A stretch of 64,000 bases of DNA, taken from the NCBI RefSeq assembly GCF_030067705.1, contig NZ_JASJEX010000005.1:94249-158248 (forward strand), in the 5' to 3' direction. Both the position numbers and the translations under genes were made by a program. The first letter of the stretch is position 1, and every line of letters starts with the position of its first letter. Origin of the DNA: Kribbibacterium absianum (GTDB lineage: Bacteria > Actinomycetota > Coriobacteriia > Coriobacteriales > Atopobiaceae). The notes beneath the pieces are model-generated. The model worked only from the letters and a program-made list of their open reading frames with translations. It was not told the DNA's origin and searched no databases. Shown here piece by piece: positions 58,108 to 64,000 of this stretch.

Positions 58108-59391
58108 TTACTCTTCAGAGAGGGCGTTGCCCAGGTTCTCGAGCAGGTCGAGGCCCTTCGAGAGACCCTGTTTGCCCTCCTCCTTGAGCCTCTCCAGCTC
58201 GGCCTTTTGCTCGGCTTCCTTCTCCTTGCGGTCCTTCTCCTGGACGTCCGGGAGCACGAGGTCCTCGGCGTCGGCGAACTCGTACTCGATCGCGCCCGTG
58301 GGGCACACGTGCTCGCACGCGCCGCACTGGATGCAGTACTCGGGCGCGCAAGTCCACTTGCCGTCCTCCGTGATGTCGATCGTGTGCGTGGGGCACACCT
58401 GCTCGCACGCGCCGCAGAGGGTGCAGAGCGCGGGGTCGCACATCGGCGCGTAGAGGTCGATGTTCTCGGCCAGCTGCGGCTGCTTCTGCAACGCGCCCAT
58501 CACGAGCTTGCGGCGGTCGGTGAGCAAGCGCCGCTTGCGGTGCGTGTTCGTGGTGCCAAGGGCCTTGTCCATCTGGCCCTGGAGCGCGTCGATCTGCTTC
58601 TTGTGCGCCTTGAGCATGTTGTTAACGCGGCGCGCGGCCGTGAGCACGGGGTTCGTACGGCTGATCAGGGCCTCGCCGCTCTTCATGATGGAGTCCACGA
58701 ACTCCTTGCGCTGCCAGGAGCGGCGCATCTCATGGGCGAGGTCGCTCTCGTCCACCACGAGGTCGAGGCCGTAGCCCGCCCACGTCTCCGCGCGGGCGAT
58801 GAGGTCGCAGTAGGCCTCCTCGCCGGTGGTCGTGCGGCACCGGTCGCAGATGCCCAGGGGCAGGAAGACGCTCACGTTGTCGAACTTGGCCATGACCGAG
58901 AACCAGACCTCGCTCGGCACAACGCCCACACAGGGCAGCACCACCTCGTTCTCCTCGGGCAGGCGACCGAGGGCGCGCGTGCAAGTGACGTAGGCGGTCT
59001 CGTGGCTGGCGGCGGCGCCGGCGATGCGATCGTACAGGCGGCGCGCGCCGAGCTCCTTCGTGTGGAAGCACTCGCTCGGGCACGCGGAGACGCACAGGCC
59101 GCACTTGATGCAGGTGTCGTCGATCTCGATGGCCTTGTCGTCCACAGTGATGGCGCCCTTGGGGCACACGCGGACGCAGCGGTCGCACGTGGTGGGGTCA
59201 TTGGACTTGCAGCTGGTGCAGTACACGGTGGCCGCGCGCGGGCGCTCCTTGAAATCCGCAGGGTTCCAGACGGGCACCTCGTCCGGCTGCATGGCTAGCG
59301 TGTTCGCGATCTGGCCGAGCGGGTTGCCGACAGCCTTGAGGTCTTGCTGGATGTCGATGATGTCGTCGAGCAGGTCGCGCTTCTCGGCCAT
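58108..59391 (-). CDS. Multi-cluster 4Fe-4S ferredoxin-type protein with helical middle region
   Basis: The 427-residue protein has two dicluster ferredoxin domains. The first is near residues 58-110 (CTSCKSNDPTTCDRC, CVRVCPKG, CIKCGLCVSACP) and the second near 310-365 (CTLCGACEQVCP, CIQCGACEHVCP). The middle holds conserved cysteines (VVLPCVGVVPSEVW, LGICDRC) like the MvhD/HdrA-linked delta subunits. A charged coiled-coil tail (KDRKEKEAEQKAELERLKEEG) ends it. It probably passes electrons in the cytoplasm to an unknown partner. It is divergent from a flavodoxin gene. The start has GAGGAG upstream. Confidence 0.85.
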   Translation of the reverse strand: MAEKRDLLDDIIDIQQDLKAVGNPLGQIANTLAMQPDEVPVWNPADFKERPRAATVYCTSCKSNDPTTCDRCVRVCPKGAITVDDKAIEIDDTCIKCGLCVSACPSECFHTKELGARRLYDRIAGAAASHETAYVTCTRALGRLPEENEVVLPCVGVVPSEVWFSVMAKFDNVSVFLPLGICDRCRTTTGEEAYCDLIARAETWAGYGLDLVVDESDLAHEMRRSWQRKEFVDSIMKSGEALISRTNPVLTAARRVNNMLKAHKKQIDALQGQMDKALGTTNTHRKRRLLTDRRKLVMGALQKQPQLAENIDLYAPMCDPALCTLCGACEQVCPTHTIDITEDGKWTCAPEYCIQCGACEHVCPTGAIEYEFADAEDLVLPDVQEKDRKEKEAEQKAELERLKEEGKQGLSKGLDLLENLGNALSEE

Positions 59392-59529
59392 GGGGGCTCC
59401 TCAGAAAACACGCCGGGCAACGCCAGCGGAGGTCGCACAGATGGGTCGATTGTAGGCGATGGAGCCTGGGACGCCCGGGTGGGTACAACCTCGGCATCTC
59501 TGGTCGAAACGAGGCAAGGAGGCTTCGAG

Positions 59530-60045
59530 ATGAGCAACGTCATCGTGTACTTCGCCTATGAGGGCGAGAACAACTGGAGCGGCGACAGCTCCGACCGCTC
59601 CGGCAGCAGCACCAAGGCCCTGGCCGAGCAGATTCAGAAGGCCGTGGGAGGGCCGATCCTCCAGATCGAGCGCCAGAACCCCTATTCCCTGGACTTCGAG
59701 CAGGTCATGGCCGAGGCGCGCCAGGAGCTGGACGACGGCGTGAGGCCCGCCATCGTCGCGCTGCCGGACCTTGAGGACTACGACACCGTCTTCATCGGGT
59801 TCCCGATCTGGTTCGGCACGATGCCGACCCCGGTGTTCTCGTTCCTGGACGGCGAGGACCTGGCGGGCAAGAAGGTGGCGCCGTTCTGCACCAACGAGGG
59901 GTCCGAGATCGGCCGCGCCGAGGCGGACCTCAAGGCGCTGTGCCCGGACTCGGTGGTGTGCCGCGGGCTGGCCGTGGCCGGCAACGACGTGGCCACGAGC
60001 GGCGAGAAGATCGACCACTGGGCGCACCGGGTGCTCGAGCGGTAG
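59530..60045 (+). CDS. Flavodoxin-family protein
   Basis: The 171-residue protein has the flavodoxin fold: VIVYFAYEGENN at the first strand, a phosphate loop SGSSTKALAEQI, then DYDTVFIGFPIWFGTMPTPVFSFL and VAPFCTNEGSEIG around the FMN. It matches the long-spacer Flavodoxin_4 type. It could carry electrons from NifJ. It is divergent from the ferredoxin-type gene (138-nt gap, shared control likely). The start has AAGGAGG upstream. Confidence 0.9.
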   Translation: MSNVIVYFAYEGENNWSGDSSDRSGSSTKALAEQIQKAVGGPILQIERQNPYSLDFEQVMAEARQELDDGVRPAIVALPDLEDYDTVFIGFPIWFGTMPTPVFSFLDGEDLAGKKVAPFCTNEGSEIGRAEADLKALCPDSVVCRGLAVAGNDVATSGEKIDHWAHRVLER

Positions 60046-60068
60046 CATCGCCATCGCATCGAACGTGG

Positions 60069-60109
60069 GGAATGGGCCAGGACCCGGCGGGTCCTGGCCC
60101 ATTCCTTTT
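60069..60109 (+). terminator. Strong Rho-independent terminator after the flavodoxin gene
   Basis: A perfect 17-bp stem (60069-60085 with 60089-60105) with a 3-nt loop is followed by TTTT. Confidence 0.92.
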
Positions 60110-60129
60110 GGCGACCATGTCGCGGGCGC

Positions 60130-60618
60130 TTACGCCGCCTTCGCGTCCAGGCGCAGGTGCATCGCGTTCATCACGCGACGCGCGATGGGCTGGGCGATGA
60201 GCGCCTCGACGAACAGGGCCACGCCAAAGTTGCGGGGCCAGCGCAGGATGAACTGCGAGAGCGAGTGGCCGAGCGTCTCGCCGGTCGCAACCATCGGGGC
60301 CAGCAGCGTGAGCGCCACGGAGAGCAAAAGCACGCTCGCCAGAATGTTGGCGAGGAGCTGCATGTTATAGGAGTCGTCCTTGTCGGCCAGCTTGTGCGTG
60401 AGCCACTCGGCCGGCCGCTTGGTGGCGAGCACGCACGCCACCACGAGCAGCCACGCCAGACCGATCACGGAGTACGTGCCGAGCCAGCTCTGGGTCGAGA
60501 AGCCGATCTCCATGCAGGTGAGGAGCGGCGCGATGATGTTCACCGAGATCAGCGACACCACGAGCAGAAAGACGACGAACTCCCGGTTGTTGCGGGGCAG
60601 GCGCATGTAGAAACGCAC
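60130..60618 (-). CDS. DUF2798-family membrane protein
   Basis: The 162-residue protein has four hydrophobic segments in two similar halves: FVVFLLVVSLISVNIIAPLLT, WLGTYSVIGLAWLLVVACVLA, LLANILASVLLLSVALTLLAPMV and NFGVALFVEALIAQPIARRVM. That is the DUF2798 arrangement. Its function is unknown. A GTG start at 60618 with AAGGAG 6 nt upstream is chosen over the ATG at 60606. A terminator-like hairpin lies 30 nt upstream of the start. Confidence 0.82.
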   Translation of the reverse strand: MRFYMRLPRNNREFVVFLLVVSLISVNIIAPLLTCMEIGFSTQSWLGTYSVIGLAWLLVVACVLATKRPAEWLTHKLADKDDSYNMQLLANILASVLLLSVALTLLAPMVATGETLGHSLSQFILRWPRNFGVALFVEALIAQPIARRVMNAMHLRLDAKAA

Positions 60619-60643
60619 AGGCACTCCTTCTCTCCGCCCGCGC

Positions 60644-60677
60644 AAAAAAGCGCAGGCCGGAAGATCCGACCTGCGCT
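60644..60677 (-). terminator. Terminator/attenuator immediately upstream of the DUF2798 gene
   Basis: AGCGCAGG plus CCGG pairs with CCGA plus CCTGCGCT (60649-60660 with 60666-60677). On the minus strand it is followed by six T's (60649-60644). It either ends the helicase operon or attenuates the DUF2798 gene. Confidence 0.8.
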
Positions 60678-60801
60678 GAACCGTTATACGCGCGGGGCTG
60701 TGTGACAAGCGAGAGTCAATACTAGCGGCCCGCCCGGGGCGTCTCGTCAAATCGTCACAAAGCGGACGGCGACTGAAGGCGCCCGAGCGCGGCTCCCGCA
60801 G

Positions 60802-61206
60802 CTACTCGAGCGGGCGCTCGCCGTTGCGCCACAAAAGGTCGTTGGCCTGGTGCACGTCGAGGCCGTGCGCCAGGCACCACGCGACGATCGTGTCGCGGCG
60901 CGACGTGGGGTCGAGCGCGTTCGCGCCGCCGATCTCGATCATGCGCGACGCCTCGTCCGACCCCAACTGCCATCCGAACGCCAGGCGCACGAGCTTGTCA
61001 CGGCTGCCGACGCGCGTGCCCTGCATGATCTGGTAGGCGTGCGCCGGGCTCATGCTCGAGCGGCGGATCACGTCGGCCCGGGTCTCCTCGGTCCACGCGA
61101 GGCGCTCTCGCGTCCATTCCGCGAGCGTGGGGCGGTCGAAGCCTCCCTCGCCGAGCACCTCCCCCACGTCCGCGCGACCGCGCAGGCGGTCGTCCCACAC
61201 GCTCAT
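60802..61206 (-). CDS. Small protein with possible XRE-like helix-turn-helix
   Basis: The 134-residue protein contains RADVIRRSSMSPAHAYQIMQGTRVGSRDKLVRLAFG, which fits an XRE-type HTH (VI..S..S.A....I..G.R..SRD.L..LA.G). A second helical part DTIVAWCLAHGLDVHQANDLLWRNG follows. Similar proteins occur in gut anaerobes as uncharacterised regulators. It starts 4 nt after the helicase stop with no clear ribosome site, so translation is probably coupled. The gap to 60677 carries no other gene. Confidence 0.7.
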   Translation of the reverse strand: MSVWDDRLRGRADVGEVLGEGGFDRPTLAEWTRERLAWTEETRADVIRRSSMSPAHAYQIMQGTRVGSRDKLVRLAFGWQLGSDEASRMIEIGGANALDPTSRRDTIVAWCLAHGLDVHQANDLLWRNGERPLE

Positions 61207-61210
61207 GCGC

Positions 61211-63784
61211 TCACGCCAAGTCCTCGAAGAAGCCCACGCGGTAGTTCTGGAACACCACGCCGTCCGACTCCTGTGTCGCGTCCAAGTCCACGTCCGCCGT
61301 GATGCGGAAGTCGTCGTCCCCGTCCGCGTCGTGGAGGATCTGCGTCACGTGCCACAGGTGGTCGCTGTGCTCGGGGGCCTCGTCGATCTCCAGGAAGCGC
61401 GAGCTCCGCGCGTCGCCGTCGAGCAGGATCTCCTCGTGCTCGGCGAACAGCCCGTCCAGCTTCTGCGTCCACACGCGCGCGTTGTAGCCCCAGTCCGCGT
61501 CGAGTGCCCCGAGCGCCTCCGCGTCACGTCGGGCGGCAAGCGACACGCGCCGGAAGAGCGCGTTGCGCACCAGCAGCGTGAGGCCGCGCCGGTCGCGCAC
61601 CACGACGTCGCCCTCCTCCTCGGGGGGCGCCGCGTCCAGGTCCGCGCCGGCGCTCGCCCACTCGTCCACGAGGCTCGAGTCCACCGACCGCACGATGAGC
61701 CCCAGCCACGCGACGATGTCCCGCAGCCGCTCGGTGCGCTTGTCCTCGGGCACCGTGCGGTCGAGCACGCGGTACGCGTCGGAGAGGTAGCGGAGCAGGA
61801 TGCCCTCGAACCGCGCGATTCCGAGCTTTTGGATATAGCTCTTGAAATCGCTCGCGCTCTCGAGCATGTCGCGCAGGATGCTCTTCGGCCGCACGGAGTA
61901 GTCGCGCGCCCAGGGCACCTGCTCGCAGTACTCGCCGTACGCGGCCTCCAGCAGGTCCTCGAGCGGCTTCTCGTAGGTGACGTCCTGCACCTGCTCCACG
62001 CGGTCCTCGTACTCCACGCCGGCGAACTTCAGCTCCTGCATCGCCTTTTGGCGCGCCTGCCGCTCCTGCGCGCGCAGGATCTGGCGCGGGTCCTCGAGCG
62101 TCGCCTCGCACATCGAGACGACGTCCAGCTCGTAGTCCGGGCTCTCCGGGTCGAGCAGCTCGAGCGCCGCCAACAGGAAGGGCGACAGCGGCTGGTCGAG
62201 CGCGAAGTCCTCGGGCAGGTCCATGGTCAGCGCGTCGGTCACGGTGCCGTCCTCGGCGACGGTCTCCTCGATCACGCCGGCGTCGATCAGGGTCGCGAAC
62301 ACCTCCGCCGCGCGCAGGTGCAGCGCCTCTTTGTCCTCTGGCTTCTGGAGCGACTGGTCGACGATTGCCCGCACCTTCGACCGCGCGTCGCCGCCCTGCT
62401 CGGTCACCGAGAGCACCATGGAGTGGCTCACCCGCATGCGTGGCACGAGCTGCTCGGGCACCGACGCCACGAGCTGCTCGAAGGTGCTCTTGTTCCAGGC
62501 CACGAACCCCTCGGGGGGTCGCTTCTTCTTGACCTTGCGCTGCTTCTTGGGGTCGTCGCCGGCCTTGGCCATCGCCTTGAAGTTCTCGATGTCGTGCTCC
62601 GGCGCCTCCGCGAGCACGAGCCCCTCCGTGTCGAAGCCCGCGCGCCCGGCACGGCCCGCGATCTGATGGAACTCGCGGCTGCGCAGCCGACGGACCCGGT
62701 GGCCGTCGAACTTGGTGAGCTGCGTCAGCACCACGGTGTGGATCGGCACGTTGATGCCCACGCCCAGCGTGTCCGTGCCGCAGATCACGGGGAGCAGCCC
62801 CTGTTGCGCGAGCTTCTCGACCGCGAGCCGGTACCGCGGCAGCATGCCCGCATGGTGGACACCCACGCCGGCCGTCAGCAGGCGCTTCAACGTTTTACCG
62901 AACGCCGTCGAGAACCGCGTTCCCTTGAGCGCCTCTGTGATGGCCTTGCGCTGCTCTTTTGTGGCGACACCGTAGCTGGCGAGGTTCTGCGCGGAGGCGA
63001 GCGCCGCGTCCTGGGAGAAGTGCACGATGTAGAGCGGCCCCTCGTCGTTGCGCAGCGCCAGCTCGACCGTCGCCTCCAGCGGCGTCATCACGTACTCGAA
63101 CGACAGCGGCACCGGGCGCTCCGCATCGAGGACCTTGTCCACGGGGCGGTCCGTCTGGCGCTCCAAGAGCCCTGCGATGTTGGAGACGTCCCCCAAGGTG
63201 GCGCTCATCAGCAGGAACTGCGCGTTGCGCAGCACGATGAGCGGCACCTGCCAGGCCCAGCCGCGATCCGGGTCGCTGAAGAAGTGAAACTCGTCGGCGG
63301 CGACGGCGGAGATGTCCGCGCCCGCGCCCTCGGTGAGCGAGCGGTTCGCGAGGATCTCGGCGGTGCAACAGATGATGGGCGCGTCCGGGTTGATCTGAAC
63401 GTCGCCGGTGAGCATCCCCACGAGGTCGCGGCCGAAGAGGTCCACGAGGTCGAAGAACTTCTCCGAGACCAGCGCCTTGATGGGCGCGGTGTAATAGCTG
63501 GTCTCGCCCATCGCGAGGCACATGAAGTGCATGCCAAGGGCCACCAGCGTCTTTCCCGTGCCGGTCGGGGTGCCGAGGATCACATGGTCACCCATCATGA
63601 GGCCCATGAGGGCCTCCTCTTGGTGCGCCCAGAGCTCGATGCCACGCGTGCCCGCCCAGTCGATGAAGGCGTCGAAGGCCTCCTCGCGAGTGAGGTGGTC
63701 GCGGACGTTGAGCTCGAGCGCGAGCTGGCCCAGCTCACCGTACCGACCGGCGGTCAGCGGCGACGCGGACTCATCGATGGCCAT
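61211..63784 (-). CDS. HelY-like superfamily 2 DEAD/DEAH-box helicase with DUF3516
   Basis: The 857-residue protein has a Q-like region WAHQEEAL, Walker A GTPTGTGKT (71-79), motif II DEFH (164-167), motif III MSAT, and motif VI HQIAGRAGRAG. The C-terminal DUF3516 region (from about 480) is typical of actinobacterial Ski2/Mtr4-like helicases. It is expected to unwind RNA or DNA in the cytoplasm; the exact substrate is not known. A lysine-rich insert (KKQRKVKKKRPPEG) lies near residue 430. The start has GAGGAGAG upstream. The final 216 nt of the window hold no recognisable gene. Confidence 0.9.
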   Translation of the reverse strand: MAIDESASPLTAGRYGELGQLALELNVRDHLTREEAFDAFIDWAGTRGIELWAHQEEALMGLMMGDHVILGTPTGTGKTLVALGMHFMCLAMGETSYYTAPIKALVSEKFFDLVDLFGRDLVGMLTGDVQINPDAPIICCTAEILANRSLTEGAGADISAVAADEFHFFSDPDRGWAWQVPLIVLRNAQFLLMSATLGDVSNIAGLLERQTDRPVDKVLDAERPVPLSFEYVMTPLEATVELALRNDEGPLYIVHFSQDAALASAQNLASYGVATKEQRKAITEALKGTRFSTAFGKTLKRLLTAGVGVHHAGMLPRYRLAVEKLAQQGLLPVICGTDTLGVGINVPIHTVVLTQLTKFDGHRVRRLRSREFHQIAGRAGRAGFDTEGLVLAEAPEHDIENFKAMAKAGDDPKKQRKVKKKRPPEGFVAWNKSTFEQLVASVPEQLVPRMRVSHSMVLSVTEQGGDARSKVRAIVDQSLQKPEDKEALHLRAAEVFATLIDAGVIEETVAEDGTVTDALTMDLPEDFALDQPLSPFLLAALELLDPESPDYELDVVSMCEATLEDPRQILRAQERQARQKAMQELKFAGVEYEDRVEQVQDVTYEKPLEDLLEAAYGEYCEQVPWARDYSVRPKSILRDMLESASDFKSYIQKLGIARFEGILLRYLSDAYRVLDRTVPEDKRTERLRDIVAWLGLIVRSVDSSLVDEWASAGADLDAAPPEEEGDVVVRDRRGLTLLVRNALFRRVSLAARRDAEALGALDADWGYNARVWTQKLDGLFAEHEEILLDGDARSSRFLEIDEAPEHSDHLWHVTQILHDADGDDDFRITADVDLDATQESDGVVFQNYRVGFFEDLA

Positions 63785-64000
63785 GGGTTCCCCTCTCCTC
63801 TGCGTGCGGGTCGATTCTACCCGGAGGGGCCGCAGGGCGCCGGTGCACTTCGCTGGAAGCGAACTGGCGGAGTCGCCAGCCTAGATTCGCGTCTCTACCC
63901 GAACGGTCCCAACACTCACCGGAACGCGTCGCGCTGGGTTCGGGGACCCGGCACCCTTTTGGCGACGGGCCGGACAGGCCGGCCCACGTCGGGAAGGGGG

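Noticed and set aside
63785..64000. A gene start at the right-hand window edge
   Set aside because: No frame with a ribosome site and recognisable N-terminus is seen, only a short inverted GGCGGAGTCGCC sequence near 63870.

Overview
The window is high-GC DNA, densely packed with short intergenic gaps, and looks like the chromosome of a strictly anaerobic Actinomycetota. The class Coriobacteriia (Olsenella or another Atopobiaceae type) is the most likely home. This rests on gene content: pyruvate:ferredoxin oxidoreductase, a CBS/DRTGG family II pyrophosphatase, several ferredoxin-type proteins, a HelY/DUF3516 helicase, GPH sugar transport and pectin-sugar catabolism. It is an inference; no rRNA or tRNA gene is present. 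Shine-Dalgarno sequences of the GGAGG type precede nearly every gene and were used to choose starts.

Region 1 (1-22.2 kb) is a pectin/galacturonate catabolic island. A GPH-family importer, a GH105 unsaturated-uronyl hydrolase and a cytoplasmic GH28 polygalacturonase would take in and open oligogalacturonides. UxaC, UxaB and UxaA convert galacturonate to 2-keto-3-deoxygluconate (KDG). A DhuI-type (RpiB-fold) isomerase and a KduD-type SDR convert unsaturated uronate to KDG, and KdgK and Eda complete conversion to pyruvate and glyceraldehyde-3-phosphate. An SGNH esterase, a FAH-family hydrolase and a sugar epimerase accompany them. Two LacI-family regulators lie within the island, and a 14-bp near-palindrome related to GTAAACCGGTTTAC recurs upstream of each transcription unit, so the island reads as one regulon. 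A DUF1778/GNAT toxin-antitoxin pair is embedded in it.

Region 2 (22.4-34.1 kb) holds a family II pyrophosphatase, a large orphan TPR protein, MscL, a glyoxalase-fold protein, a HAD phosphatase, a DHA2 multidrug-type MFS exporter with a hairpin over its start codon, and NifJ. Region 3 (34.3-39.9 kb) is an oxalate module: oxalyl-CoA decarboxylase with a co-directional AEC permease, divergent from formyl-CoA transferase, followed by a DJ-1/PfpI protein. Region 4 (40.2-42.0 kb) pairs CrcB with a divergent ClC protein.

Region 5 (42.1-64 kb) is mostly housekeeping: ROK kinase, a D-Ala-D-Ala-ligase-like ATP-grasp protein, aminotransferase, M32 carboxypeptidase, Dtd, a tmk-holB-psp1 operon, a SIS protein with NagA, RhaD, YchF, a ferredoxin-like protein divergent from a flavodoxin, a DUF2798 membrane protein and a HelY-type helicase.

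The most striking unexplained content is non-coding. There are 19 copies of a strictly 29-nt dyad element, mostly just after stop codons. A second family begins on the TGA stop codon itself. A third consists of paired hairpins whose loops are all exactly 14 nt. There is also a cluster of telomere-like G-rich repeats. These families look like endogenous, structured REP-like elements or 3'-end RNA signals.
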